Made by a program: the position numbers and the translations under genes
Assembly: GCA_963731285.1 (NCBI GenBank)
Contig: CAVSUR010000008.1
Location: 241,260-305,259 of the forward strand
Source: CAVSUR01 sp963731285
GTDB lineage: Bacteria > Actinomycetota > Actinomycetes > Streptosporangiales > Streptosporangiaceae
Direction: 5' to 3'
Length of the DNA stretch: 64,000 nucleotides
The notes under the pieces: model-generated
What the model saw: only the letters and a program-made list of their open reading frames with translations
The model's database searches: none
What the model was told of the DNA's origin: nothing
Shown: piece after piece, positions 31,346-41,865 of the stretch
Layout of the letters: the number at the start of each line of letters is the position of its first letter
How positions within the stretch are numbered: the first letter of the stretch is position 1

Positions 31346-32819
31346 GTGTTCCGGATTTACGACACCAGGTACCGGGAGGCCCAGCCGGTCCGCGGCCGCG
31401 GCCGCAGCCTGCGCATGTACGTCTGCGGGCCGACTGTGTACCGGTTCGCGCACGTCGGCAACCTGCGGTCTTACCTGCTGGCGGACCTGATCCGGCGGAA
31501 CGCCGGGCGGCACGGGCTGACCGTCACGGTGTGCCAGAACATCACCGATGTCGGGCACCTGGCCGACGACAGCGAGATCGACCCCGGCGGCGAGGACAAG
31601 GTCCTGGCGGAGGCCCGTGCCGCGGGCAAGTCCGCGCTGGAGGTGGCCAGGTTCTGCGAAGACGCGTTCCGCGCCGACTGCGCGGCGCTGAACATCGCCC
31701 CGCCGGACTACGCGCCGCGCGCCTCGGAGTCGATCGGGCTGATGACCGACATGATCGCGCGGCTGATCGAAATTGGGCACGCGTACCCGACGCCGGACGG
31801 CTCGGTGTACTTCGATGCGCGCAGCTTCCCCGGTTACGGCGAAATCTCCGGCAACCAGCTGGCGCAGCTGCGCCCCGGCCACCGCTTTGACGGCGGGGCC
31901 GATCCGGCCAAGCGCTTCCACGCCGACTGGGCGCTGTGGAAGGGCGCCCCAGCCGGGCGCGAGCTGACCTGGCCGGCCCCCTGGGGCACCGGCTTCCCCG
32001 GCTGGCACACCGAGTGCTCGGCGATGTCGCTGCATTATCTGGGCGAGCACATCGACATTCACACCGGCGGCATCGACCTGCGGTTCCCGCATCACGAGGA
32101 CGAGCGGGCCCAGTCCGACTCGGTCGCCGGGCACGAGGTGGTCGCGCACTGGGTACACGGGGAGCACCTGCTCTTCGACGGGCGGAAGATGGCCAAGTCC
32201 ACCGGCAACGTGGTGCTGCTGGCCGACCTGGCCGCGCACGGCCTGGATCCGCTCGCGCTGCGGCTGGCGCTGCTCGAGCACCGCTACCGCCAGCAGCTCA
32301 ACCTCACCTGGGACACCCTGGCCGGCGGCGACCGGACGCTGCGCCGGTGGCGGAACCGGGTCGCCGACTGGGCCGGTGAGCCGAGCCGGCCGATCAGCGC
32401 GCAGTACTCGGCCGACATCGGGGCGGCGATCGACGACGACCTCGACACGCCCGGCGCGCTGCGGGCGCTGCGCACGCTCGAGCGAGACGAGACGATCCCG
32501 GCCGGGCTCGAAGTTCGAGACGTTCGCGCACTTCGACCAGGTGCTGGCTCTCGACCTGACCAGCGATGTCGGGCGCCCGCGGGCCGCGGCGGAGCTGCCG
32601 CCAGGGGCGGCCGAGCTGCTCGGTCAGCGGGCCGCCGCGCGGCAGCGCCGGGACTGGGCGGTGGCCGACCAGCTGCGCGGCGAGCTGGCCGGGCTCGGCG
32701 TCACCGTCACCGACACCCGGGCCGGGCAGCAGTGGTCGGCCCGGGTCCGATCCCGTCCTGACCCGGGCCAGGCGCCGGGCCGAGGCCGTCCCGCTGACGC
32801 AACGAATCGCTCGTTCTGA
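31346..32819 (+). pseudogene. cysS: cysteinyl-tRNA synthetase, interrupted by a frameshift
   Basis: Class I synthetase of ~490 residues charging tRNA-Cys. MYVCGPTVYRFAHVGN gives the Zn-ligand Cys27 and the HIGH-like HVGN (36-39); GWHTECSAM, HHEDERAQS and KMAKSTGN (KMSKS) follow. Around 32505-32510 the frame changes: ERDETIPAG continues in the next frame as SKFETFAHFDQVLALDL and through RRDWAVADQLRGELAGLG to the stop at 32817-32819. Removing one C there restores the protein. Because all motifs remain, a sequencing insertion is more likely than decay. MshC (a paralogue) was considered, but CysS fits better. Confidence 0.88.
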
Positions 32820-32983
32820 GCCCAATTACGCAACAAATTGCCGCCAACTCGGCGCGCGCATGGGCGCGCATGACGCGTACTGCCTCCTACCCTGGAGCCA
32901 TCTGCATCATCTGCCGGTCAGCCGCCGAGCAACGGGCGGCAAGCGGAGGCACGGGTAGCAAGCACCGGGAGACGGAGGGCATC

Positions 32984-33835
32984 GTGGGAACCGCGCCGAG
33001 CACCATGATTTCTGCCCCGGCCGGCGGCCCGCGCGCCCCGGCGCCCGGCCGGACCTACCTGATGTGCCCGCCGGACTATTTCGACGTCGAGTACGCCATC
33101 AACCCGTGGATGACCAGCGGCATCCCGGTGGACCGCAGCCGGGCCGCCGGCCAGTGGCAGCAGCTGCGCGCGGCCTTCGCCGGGCTCGGCCACACCGTGC
33201 ACACCGTCACGCCCGAGCGCGGCCTGCCCGACATGGTGTTTGCCGCCAACGGCGCCACGGTGATCGGCGGCAAGGTGCTCGGCGCCCGGTTCCGCTTCCC
33301 GCAGCGGGCCGGGGAGGCGGCGGCCTACCTGAACTGGTTCCGGCGCAACGGCTACTCCGCCGTGCTCGAGCCGCGCGCCGTGCACGAGGGCGAGGGTGAC
33401 GTCATCTTCGCCCAGCACGCGATCTTCGCCGGGCACGGCTTCCGCACCGACGTTGCCGTGGCCGCCGAGCTGGCCGAGCTGTTCGGGCTGCCGGTGATCA
33501 GCCTGGCCCTGGTCGACCCCCGGTTCTACCACCTGGACACCGCGCTGGCCGTGCTGGACGCGGACACGGCCGCCTACTACCCGGCCGCATTCGACGCCGC
33601 CGGCGTCGCGGCCCTGACCGCGCATTTCGGCCGGCTCATCGAGGCCAGCCGCGAGGACGCCGGAGTGCTCGGCCTGAACGCGGTCAGCGACGGCCAGCAT
33701 GTGGTGCTGCCCGCCCAGGCCCGCGGCCTGGCCCGGCAGATCGCCGGGGCCGGCTATGAGCCCGTGCCGGTAGACGTATCGGAGTTCGCCAAGGGCGGCG
33801 GCGGCCCGAAATGCTGCACGCTGGAGCTGAGATAG
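32984..33835 (+). CDS. ddaH: dimethylarginine/arginine dimethylaminohydrolase-like protein
   Basis: 283 residues from GTG 32984 (GGAGACGGAGGG upstream). Amidinotransferase/pentein fold: MCPPDYFDVEYAINPWM, DMVFAANGA, EGEGDVIF, FYHLDTALAVLD (catalytic His) and the terminal GGGGPKCCTLELR with the catalytic Cys. It likely hydrolyses (methyl)arginine to citrulline or ornithine-like products. rocD follows after 14 bp, a pairing common in actinobacteria. About 165 bp between cysS and this gene hold no gene. Confidence 0.92.
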   Translation: MGTAPSTMISAPAGGPRAPAPGRTYLMCPPDYFDVEYAINPWMTSGIPVDRSRAAGQWQQLRAAFAGLGHTVHTVTPERGLPDMVFAANGATVIGGKVLGARFRFPQRAGEAAAYLNWFRRNGYSAVLEPRAVHEGEGDVIFAQHAIFAGHGFRTDVAVAAELAELFGLPVISLALVDPRFYHLDTALAVLDADTAAYYPAAFDAAGVAALTAHFGRLIEASREDAGVLGLNAVSDGQHVVLPAQARGLARQIAGAGYEPVPVDVSEFAKGGGGPKCCTLELR

Positions 33836-33849
33836 CCGGGAGGCAACAG

Positions 33850-35058
33850 ATGACAGGCACGCATATCAGCGCCGCCGACGAGCTCCGCGCGCAGGCCGCC
33901 GCCCATGGCGCGCACAACTACCATCCGCTGCCGGTCGTGATCAGCTCCGCCGAGGGCAGCTGGGTGACCGACGTGGCCGGGCGCCGCTACCTGGACCTGC
34001 TCGCGGCCTACTCGGCGCTCAACTTCGGCCACCGCCATCCCCGGCTGGTCGCCGCCGCGCAGCGCCAGCTGGAGCGGGTCACGCTGGTCAGCCGGGCGTT
34101 CGAGCACGACCAGTTCGGCCCGTTCTGCGCCGAGCTGGCTGAGCTGGCCGGGATGGAGATGGTGCTGCCGATGAACACCGGCGCGGAGGCGGTGGAGACC
34201 GCCATCAAGACCGCGCGCAAATGGGGCTACGAGGTCAAGGGGGTGCCTGACGGCGAGGCGGTGATCGTCGTCTTCGACGGCAACTTCCACGGCCGCACCA
34301 CTACCATCGTCAGCTTCTCTACCGACCCGGACGCGCGGGCCTCCTTCGGCCCCTACACGCCGGGATTCCGGATTGTGCCCTATGGCGACCTGGCCGCGCT
34401 GCGCGCCGCGATGGACGCCAGCGTGGTAGGCGTGCTGGTCGAGCCGATCCAGGGCGAGGCCGGCGTGCTGGTGCCGCCGCCGGGCTTCCTGACCGGAGTG
34501 CGGGAGATCTGCACCTCCCGCGGCGCGCTGATGATGGCCGATGAGATCCAGTCCGGCCTCGGCCGCACCGGGACTACCTTCGCCTGCGAGCACTCCGGAG
34601 TCGTCCCGGACATGTACCTGCTGGGCAAGGCGCTCGGCGGCGGCATCATCCCGGTGTCCGCGGTGGTGTCCTCGGCCGGCATCCTCGGGGTGTTCCGGCC
34701 GGGCCAGCACGGCTCCACCTTCGGCGGCAACCCGCTCGGCTGCGCGGTCGCCCGGGAGGTGATCGCGATGCTGGCGACCGGCGAGTACCAGGAGCGGTCG
34801 GCCAAGCTCGGCGCGCACATGCACGACCGGCTGCTGGCGCTGCCGCCGGAGGCGGTCCGCGAGGTGCGGGGGCGCGGCCTGTGGGCGGGGGTGGAATTCG
34901 CCACGCTGCCCGGGCGGCAGGCCTGCGAGCTGCTGGCCGAGCGCGGCGTTCTGGCCAAGGACACCCACGACAGCACGATCCGGCTGGCCCCGCCGCTGGT
35001 GATCACGGAAGACGAGCTGGACTGGGCGCTGGACCAGGTGGCGGCCATCGCCCGCTGA
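33850..35058 (+). CDS. rocD: ornithine--oxo-acid transaminase
   Basis: 402 residues from ATG 33850 with GGGAGG 9 nt upstream. PLP class III aminotransferase: NTGAEAVETAIKTARKWGY, GNFHGRTTTIVSFS, ADEIQSGLGRTGTTFACEH, LLGKALGGGIIPVSAVV (PLP Lys in GKALGGG) and HGSTFGGNPLG. It turns ornithine into glutamate semialdehyde, feeding proline/glutamate. Cotranscribed with ddaH, forming an arginine-use pair. Confidence 0.96.
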   Translation: MTGTHISAADELRAQAAAHGAHNYHPLPVVISSAEGSWVTDVAGRRYLDLLAAYSALNFGHRHPRLVAAAQRQLERVTLVSRAFEHDQFGPFCAELAELAGMEMVLPMNTGAEAVETAIKTARKWGYEVKGVPDGEAVIVVFDGNFHGRTTTIVSFSTDPDARASFGPYTPGFRIVPYGDLAALRAAMDASVVGVLVEPIQGEAGVLVPPPGFLTGVREICTSRGALMMADEIQSGLGRTGTTFACEHSGVVPDMYLLGKALGGGIIPVSAVVSSAGILGVFRPGQHGSTFGGNPLGCAVAREVIAMLATGEYQERSAKLGAHMHDRLLALPPEAVREVRGRGLWAGVEFATLPGRQACELLAERGVLAKDTHDSTIRLAPPLVITEDELDWALDQVAAIAR

Positions 35059-35069
35059 CCCGGGTCGGG

Positions 35070-35426
35070 CTAGCGTCGGGGCCGGGCCGAGGCGCGGGCG
35101 AAGCGCGTGAACGCGGCTATGGTCGCCGCGATGACGGCGGCCGAGCCGCCGAACAGGAACCACTTGCCCGCCGTGGTGTTGGCGACCACCACGCTGCCGC
35201 TGCCGGTTACGGTGGCCAGGATGAACGCGGCCAGGAACCAGCCGATCGCGGCGGCCAGCGCGCCCGACGGCGCAAGCATGCCCCAGGCGGCGAGCAGGCA
35301 GGTGGCGAAGATTCCCGCGGCGAACCCGATGGGCGCCGCCGGCACCGGGCCGACGGCATAGGACGGGCCGACGGCATAGAAGAAGCAGCCGACGACGCCC
35401 TCCACGGCGCCCAGCAGGAACAGCAT
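35070..35426 (-). CDS. DUF6113-like integral membrane protein
   Basis: 118 residues with four hydrophobic helices (MLFLLGAVEGVVGCFFYAV, IGFAAGIFATCLLAAWGML, ALAAAIGWFLAAFILATV, WFLFGGSAAVIAATIAAF) and a basic end. A membrane protein of this type lies beside mshB in Streptomyces. The start may be a little further upstream in a Gly/Pro-rich stretch. Function unknown. It converges with rocD. Confidence 0.8.
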   Translation of the reverse strand: MLFLLGAVEGVVGCFFYAVGPSYAVGPVPAAPIGFAAGIFATCLLAAWGMLAPSGALAAAIGWFLAAFILATVTGSGSVVVANTTAGKWFLFGGSAAVIAATIAAFTRFARASARPRR

Positions 35427-35521
35427 CAGGTAGGCGGCGGCCGTGACGGCCGGCTCGCGGCGGCCCGGTGCGCCGGCGGTATATCCCGCGCCCGGCCCGG
35501 GCCGGCGGCAGGCATGATCCT

Positions 35522-35563
35522 CACGGCATGACCTTCACGGCATGACCTTCACGGCATGACCTT
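35522..35563. repeat. 14-bp tandem repeat, three perfect units, intergenic
   Basis: CACGGCATGACCTT occurs three times head to tail, followed by a partial unit, just beyond the mshB stop. 14 is not a multiple of 3, in line with a non-coding location. Confidence 0.92.
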
Positions 35564-35576
35564 CACGGGGGCCAGG

Positions 35577-36459
35577 CTAGCCAATCCCGGCGAACAGGTC
35601 GGCCTCGCGGCCATCCGGCCCGGCACCCGGTCCGCGCGGCCCGGCCAGCAGCGTGAAGTACTCGACGCCGAGCGCGCGCTGCCCGACGTTATTGGACAGC
35701 GCGAAGAACGGGCCGTCGACCGTGATCTGGGTCGCGTGGGCGCGCATGGCCGCGAGCTTCACCGGCAGGTAGGCGGCCGCGTCAACTTCGGTCGTCACCA
35801 GCTCGTCCGGGGTGCCGAACGGCAGCTCGGCCACCGACTCGACCTGAGCGAACCGGGTCCCGGGACGCGGGCCCGGCCCGCCCGCGTCGTCGTCGGGCGT
35901 CAGGTCGATGGCGCGGGTGAGCACCGACTGCGGCAGCGCGGTGGCGTAGAGCTTGCGGACCAGGCCTGCGGCCAGCTCGAAGGCCCGCCGCGCCACCCGG
36001 TGCGCCTGGATGTGATCGGGATGGCCGTAGAATCCGCTGGCGTCGTAGCTCACCATGACCTGCGGCGCGACCTCGGTCACGATGCCCAGCAGTTCCCGCG
36101 CCGCCTGGTCGATGCCGGCCTGCCAGAAGCAGCCGGCGGAGTCGATTCGACGGCAGGCCCATCATGCCCGAGTCGGTCCACCGGCCCGGGCCGCCGAGGA
36201 ACCGGTGGTCGCTGATCCCGAGCACCGCGCAGGCGGCCGCCAGCTCGCCGATCCGGTACTCGCCCAGGCCGCCGGCATCGGCGGCCAGGTGGGCCAGCTC
36301 CGGCGGGATGACCTCGCCGAGCTCCCCGAGCGTGCAGGTGACCAGCGTGACCCCGGCGCCTTCGGCGGCGTACTTCGCCATCGTCGCCCCGGTCCCGATC
36401 GACTCGTCGTCAGGATGCGCGTGCACCAGCAGCAGTCTGCGCTCCGGCATGGCGTTCAC
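35577..36459 (-). pseudogene. mshB: mycothiol biosynthesis deacetylase MshB, interrupted by a frameshift
   Basis: LmbE-family zinc deacetylase (GlcNAc-Ins to GlcN-Ins) of ~294 residues. Frame 1 (from GTG 36459) holds VHAHPDDESIGTGATMAKYA with the A-H-P-D-D-E metal motif, and WTDSGMMGLPSN. At about 36148 the frame shifts; DSAGCFWQ, then VMVSYDASGFYGHPDHIQAH (second metal His set) and the rest continue in another frame to 35577. One extra C after the SN codons explains it. With motifs intact, a sequencing insertion is likely. TAGGCT stands 6 nt before the GTG. Confidence 0.88.
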
Positions 36460-36465
36460 GGCCCG

Positions 36466-36471
36466 AGCCTA
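36466..36471 (-). promoter_or_regulatory. putative -10 element (TAGGCT) of mshB
   Basis: Minus-strand TAGGCT ends 6 nt before GTG 36459, without a Shine-Dalgarno. Confidence 0.5.
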
Positions 36472-36482
36472 GCCGGATCGCT

Positions 36483-36541
36483 TTTCATGATCACGGTAAT
36501 CCGCCAGCAGCGGGAACTGACCGATTACCGTGATCATGAAA
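36483..36541. repeat. perfect 19-bp inverted repeat (palindromic element, copy 1)
   Basis: TTTCATGATCACGGTAATC (36483-36501) and its exact complement (36523-36541) flank a 21-nt loop. It lies between divergent mshB and the S9 peptidase, where a terminator is not expected. A second element with the same arm length, near-equal loop length and a shared TGATCACGG core is at 48392-48449. Confidence 0.92.
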
Positions 36542-36570
36542 GCGGCGCCGGCCGGGCCGGGGGGCTGGGC

Positions 36571-36576
36571 AATACT
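36571..36576 (+). promoter_or_regulatory. putative -10 element (AATACT) of the S9 peptidase gene
   Basis: AATACT ends 6 nt before ATG 36583, the same arrangement as before the Nudix gene; no Shine-Dalgarno. Confidence 0.4.
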
Positions 36577-36582
36577 GCTCCC

Positions 36583-38847
36583 ATGGCTGACAGCTTCCCG
36601 CGCCAGTACGCGCGCACCCAGCGGTTCACCCTGGGGGTGCCCCGCTCGTTCCGCGTCTCCCCCGACGGCAAGACCGTGGTGTTCCTGCGCTCGCGGCACG
36701 GCACCGATCCGGTGACCTGCCTGTGGGCGGTGGACGTGGCCAGCGGGACGGAGCGGCTGGTCGCCGATCCGCGGCAGATCGGGATGGCCGGGGACGAGCT
36801 GGACGCGCAGGAGAAGGCGCGCCGCGAGCGGGCCAGGGAGCAGGCGGGCGGCATCGTCGGGTATGCCACCGACCGGGACGCCGCCACCGCGGTGTTCGGG
36901 CTCTCCGGCCGTGTCTACCTGGCGGACCTGGCCGGCCGGGCCGGCGTGCGTGAGCTGGCCGCCGCCGCCCCGGCCGCCGACCCCCGGCTCAGTCCGTCCG
37001 GCGAGCTGGTCAGCTACGTGAGCGGGGGCACGCTGCGGGTCGTTGACGTCCGCACCGGAGCGGACCGGGCCGTGGCCGGGCCGGAGCCCGGCGGGGACGT
37101 CTCATTTGGTCTCGCCGAATTCATTGCCGCCGAGGAGATGAACCGGACGCGCGGGTACTGGTGGGCGCCGGACTCCGCCGCGCTGCTGGCCGCGCGGGTG
37201 GACGAGAGCCCGGTGCAGCGCTGGCATATCGCCGACCCGGCGAATCCGGGCCGCCCGGCGGCGCAGGTGCGCTACCCGGCGGCGGGGACCCCCAATGCCG
37301 ACGTCTCGCTGCTGATCGTCCCGCTGCACCCCGGCGCGCCACCGGTGTCCGGTGCGGTGGGACCGGGCCGCGTTCCCCTATCTGGTCACCGCCTGCTGGG
37401 ACGCGGGCGGCCCGCCGCTGGTGGTGGTGCAGAGCCGGGACCAGCGGCGGATGCACATCCTGGCGGTCGACCCCGCCGCCGGCAGCACCACCGTTATCCG
37501 CGCCGACACCGGGGACCCGTGGCTGGAGATCGTTCCCGGCGTCCCGGCCCGGACGGCCGCCGGCGCGATCGTGTGGACCGCCGACGACGCGGACACCCGG
37601 CGGCTGCTGGTGGCCGGCCCGCAGCAGCTCGCCGACAGCACCGCGGCACCGGTGACCCCGGCCGGGCTGCAGGTCAGGGAGATCCTCTCCGTGGACGGGG
37701 ACACCGTGCTGTTCGCCGCCTCGGACGGCGAGCCCACCCAGATCGGACTGTGGAGCTGGGGCCCGGATGGGCTGCGCCAGCCCGCCCCCGGCGGCACCCG
37801 CGGCTGCAAAGCGGCACGCCGGGCCGGCGGCACCACGGTGCTGGCCGCCCGGTCGCTGCGCCGCGACGGCGCGGAGTTCACCGTGCTGCGGGACAGTGCC
37901 AGTCGGGACAGCGCCAGTCGGGACGACGCCAGTCGGGGCGGCGCCGACCGCCCGGGGCCGCCGTGACCATTGCCGCGCACGGCGAGCGCCCGCTGCTGCC
38001 CGGGCCTGCTCCGGACATCTTCGCCGCCGGCGATCGGCAGATCCGTACCGCACTGCTGCTGCCGTCCTGGCACCGGCCCGGCTCGGCGCCGCTGCCGGTG
38101 CTGATGGACCCCTACGGCGGCCCGCACGCCCAGCTGGTGCTGGCCAGCCGGTCGATGTTCCTGACCGCGCAGTGGTTCGCCGAGCAGGGCTTCGCCGTGG
38201 TGGTCGCCGACGGCCGGGGTACGCCCGGCCGCGGCCTGGCCTTGGAGCACGCGGTGGCCGGGGACCTGGCCGGGCCGCCGCTGGCCGACCAGGTCACCGC
38301 GCTGCACGCGGCCGCGGCGCGGTGCGCCGACCTGGACCTGGCGAAGGTGGCGATCCGGGGCTGGTCGTTCGGCGGCTACCTGTCGGCCCTGGCCGTGCTG
38401 CGCCGGCCCGACGTCTTTCACGCGGCCGTGGCGGGGGCGCCGGTCACCGACTGGCGGCTGTACGACACCCACTACACCGAGCGCTACCTCGGCCAGCCGG
38501 GCCAGGCAGCGGACCAACCGCCGGGCGCCCGGCCAGAAGCCGGGCCGGACAGCTACCAGCGCAACTCGCTGCTGGCCGGCGCGCGCCGGCTGCGCCGGCC
38601 GCTGATGATCATCCACGGGCTGGCCGACGACAACGTCGTGGTCGCGCACTCGCTGCGGCTGTCCTCGGCGCTGCTGGCGGCCGGCCGCCCGCACAGCGTG
38701 CTGCCGCTGTCGGGGGTGACGCACATGGCGTCGCAGGAGGAGGTGGCCGAGAACCTGCTGCTGCTCCAGGTGGACTTCCTGCGCCGGGCGCTCGGCACGC
38801 CGTCCGGAGACCCGCGGGCGCCATCGCCGGCAAGTGCCGCGATGTAG
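36583..38847 (+). pseudogene. S9-family prolyl oligopeptidase/dipeptidyl peptidase, two frameshifts
   Basis: About 750 residues. The amino part is a DPP-IV-like beta-propeller (FRVSPDGKTVVFLRSRHGTD, GLAEFIAAEEMNRTRGYWWA); the carboxyl part is the hydrolase: MDPYGGPHAQ, RGWSFGGYLSA (Ser), LADDNVVVAHS (Asp), SGVTHMA (His). Frame changes occur near 37350 (RWDRAAFPYLVTACWD continues in another frame) and near 37950, within a 15-bp repeat, where the first frame returns at VTIAAHGERPLLPGP. All catalytic residues survive, so the breaks look like sequence errors. Confidence 0.87.
37895..37950. repeat. 15-bp tandem repeat, about 3.7 units, inside the S9 peptidase
   Basis: Units of the type CGGGACAGCGCCAGT repeat with few changes, encoding R-D-S-A-S pentapeptides in a loop before the catalytic domain. 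One of the gene's frame changes lies at its right edge. Confidence 0.85.
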
Positions 38848-39049
38848 CCGCGATGTAACACTTGGGAGCAGGCGCCCGTAACACGCCGATGTAGCGAGAG
38901 TCACAGTTACGGCCGCCCATTCCGGCGGCTGGTAGTGATATTCTAGTGGAATAGGGTTCTCACTGCTCCCCGGGCACGCCGCCGGCGCGCGCACCAGGCG
39001 AGCGCGGTGACGCGGAGCGATCCTCGTGAGATTCAGGGCGGAGACGTCT

Positions 39050-39858
39050 ATGACGCAGGCACCGGCGGCGCCGGCCAAAACCAGAGCGCAGATCAGGAAA
39101 AGACGCTGCGCCAGGACGCCTGGTGTCGCGCGCCGCGCATCACCGCCGCGCTGCTGACGGTCTGGGTGCTGTACGCGCTGGTCCGCACGTGCTGATGGGC
39201 CATTGCTACTGGGTGCAGGCCTACCACTACCTGACGCCGTTCTACTCGCCATGCGTCAGCGGCGAGTGCGTGCCGGGGTCGAGCAGCCTGGGCCACTGGT
39301 TCGGCAGCCTGCCGCCGATCATCCCGTACGCGGTCGTGTCGCTGCCGTTCGTGCTCGGGTTCCGGCTGACCTGCTACTACTACCGGCGGGCCTACTACCG
39401 GGCGTTCTGGCGTGCGCCGGCCGCCTGCGCGGTGCGCGAGCCGCACGCCTCCTACACCGGCGAGACCCGGTTCCCGCTGATCCTGCAGAACCTGCACCGC
39501 TACTTCTTCTACCTCGTGATCCTGATCTCGGTCCTGAACACCTACGACGTGATCGATGCCTTCCGCGGCAAGACCGGCAGCGTCGGCCTCGGCCTCGGCA
39601 CCCTGATCATGCTGGTCAACGTGGTGCTGCTGTGGGCGCTACACGCTGTCGTGCCACTCCTGCCGGCACATCACCGGCGGGCGGCTGAAGAACTTCTCCT
39701 CGCACCCGGTCCGGTACTGGATCTGGACGCAGGTCTCCAAGCTGAACGCCAGGCACATGCAGCTGGCGTGGACCACGCTGGCGACGCTGATGATCACCGA
39801 TCTGTACATCATGCTCGTGGCCAGCGGCACGATCAGCGATCTGCGAATCTTCAACTGA
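39050..39858 (+). pseudogene. sdhC: succinate dehydrogenase membrane cytochrome b subunit, three frameshifts
   Basis: From ATG 39050 (GGCGGAGA upstream) the start MTQAPAAPAKTRAQIRK is followed, in other frames, by TLRQDAWCRAPRITAALLTV, then GHCYWVQAYHYLTPFYSPC, FRLTCYYYRRAYYRAFW, ETRFPLILQNLHRYFFYLVI and finally a frame reading TLSCHSCRHITGGRLKNFSS to the TGA at 39856. Shifts lie near 39098 (short A-run), 39190 and 39640. The order and motifs match the membrane subunit of actinobacterial SdhCAB complexes without SdhD. Probably intact in vivo. Confidence 0.82.
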
Positions 39859-39869
39859 GGCAGGCAGCA

Positions 39870-41865
39870 ATGACTGAAACGCAGGCCGGCCGCCCCGCAG
39901 TGCCGCAGCCAGCAGTCCAGCGGCTCAGCTACGACGTGGTGGTGATCGGGGCCGGCGGCTCCGGGCTGCGGGCCGCCATCGAGGCGCGGCTGGCGGGCAA
40001 GAAGACCGCGATCATCTCCAAATCGCTGTTCGGCAAGGCGCACACGGTGATGGCCGAAGGCGGCGCGGCCGCGGCCATGGGCAACGCCAACGCCCGCGAC
40101 AACTGGCAGGTGCACTTCCGCGACACGATGCGCGGCGGCAAGTTCCTTAACAGCTGGCGGATGGCCGAACTGCACGCCAAGGAGGCCCCGGACCGGATCT
40201 GGGAGCTCGAGGCGTGGGGCGCGGTCTTCGACCGCACCAAGGACGGCAAGATCAGCCAGCGCAACTTCGGCGGCCACGAGTACCCCCGGCTGGCGCACGT
40301 CGGCGACCGCACCGGCCTGGAGCTGATCCGCACCCTGCAGCAGAAGGTGGTCGCGCTGCAGCAGGAGGACGCGAGGGCGCACGGCGACGCCGAGGCGATG
40401 ATCAGGGTCTTCGCCGAGACCACCGTCACCCGGCTGATCACCACGGACGGGGCGATCGCCGGCGCGTTCGGCTACATCCGCGAGACCGGCGGATTCGTGC
40501 TGTTCGAGGCGCCGGCCGTGATCCTGGCCACCGGCGGCATCGGCAAGTCGTTCAAGGTCACCTCGAACTCCTGGGAGTACACCGGGGACGGGCACGCGCT
40601 CGCGCTGCTGGCCGGCGCCACGCTGCTCAACATGGAGTTCGTCCAGTTCCACCCGACCGGAATGGTCTGGCCGCCGTCGGTGAAGGGCATCCTCGTCACC
40701 GAGTCGGTCCGCGGCGACGGCGGGGTGCTGCGCAACTCCGAGGGCAAGCGGTTCATGTTCGACTACGTGCCGGACGTGTTCCGCGCCCAGTACGCCGAGA
40801 CCGAGGAGGAGGCCGACCGCTGGTACACCGACCCGGACAACAACCGGCGGCCGCCTGAGCTGCTGCCCCGCGACGAGGTGGCCCGGTCGATCAACTCCGA
40901 GGTCAAGGACGGGCCGCGGCTCGCCGCACGGCGGGGTGTTCCTGGACATCGCCTCCCGGCGGCCCGCCGAGGAGATCCTGCGCCGGCTGCCGTCGATGTA
41001 CCACCAGTTCAAGGAACTGGCCGACGTCGACATCACCGCCGAGCCGATGGAGGTCGGGCCGACCTGTCACTACGTGATGGGCGGGGTGGAGGTCGACCCG
41101 GACACCCAGGCGGCCAAGGTGCCCGGGCTGTTCGCAGTCGGCGAGGTGTCCGGCGGCATGCACGGCTCCAACCGGCTCGGCGGCAACTCGCTGTCGGACC
41201 TGCTGGTGTTCGGCCGCCGGGCCGGCCTGCAGCGCCGCGCAGTACGTGGACCGGCTGGACAGGCGGGCGGGGACGGCGGAGGGCAACGGCCACGCCCGCA
41301 GCCGCCCGGCCGCCGGCGAGGCGGCGCTGGCCGGCGCGGTCGCCGAGGCGCTCGCGCCGCTGGAGCGCACCGGCGGCGAGAATCCCTACCAGGTGCACAG
41401 CGAGCTGCAGCAGATGATGAACGACCTGGTCGGCATCATCAGGCGGGACGAAGAGATGAAGTCGGCACTGGCCGAGCTGGAGAAGCTGCGGGCCCGCGCC
41501 GCCCAGGTCAGCGTCACCGGCGGCCGGGCCTACAACCCCGGCTGGCATCTGGCCCTGGACCTGCGCAACATGCTGCTGGTGTCGGACTGCATCGCGCAGG
41601 CCGCGCTGGAGCGGCAGGAATCGCGCGGCGGCCATACCCGCGAGGACTACCCGCAGATGTCGGCAGAATGGCGCAAGCTCAACCTGGTCTGCTCGGCTCG
41701 ACGGCGACAGTGCGACGCTGACCCGCCAGCCGCTGGTGCCGATGCGCGAGGACCTGCTGGCGCTGTTCGACCGCGCCGAGCTGAAGAAGTACCTGACTGC
41801 CGAGGAATTGCCCGGCCAAGGCGCCGGCCGCGAAGGGCGCGGAGAACCAGGAGACGCAACTGTGA
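39870..41865 (+). pseudogene. sdhA: succinate dehydrogenase flavoprotein subunit, four frameshifts
   Basis: FAD-binding GAGGSGLRAAIEARLAGKKT, SKSLFGKAHTVMAEGG (flavin His region) and QFHPTGM with the substrate-site loop are in the first frame to ~40920. The protein then continues as SPHGGVFLDIASRRPAEEIL, another shift near 41228 leads to AAQYVDRLDR and the helical domain (VHSELQQMMNDLVGIIRRDE), and further shifts lie near 41696 and 41809 before the TGA at 41863. Most are repaired by deleting one C or G. It oxidises succinate, passing electrons to SdhB. Confidence 0.87.

Noticed and set aside
31346..32819. MshC (mycothiol ligase) instead of CysS
   Set aside because: MshC is a CysS paralogue and mshB is near, but the HVGN, KMAKSTGN and carboxyl anticodon-side segments follow CysS.
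37378..39252. Open frame of 624 codons on the minus strand antisense to the S9 peptidase
   Set aside because: Arg/Ala/Pro-rich translation with no motif; explained by the GC bias of the real gene.
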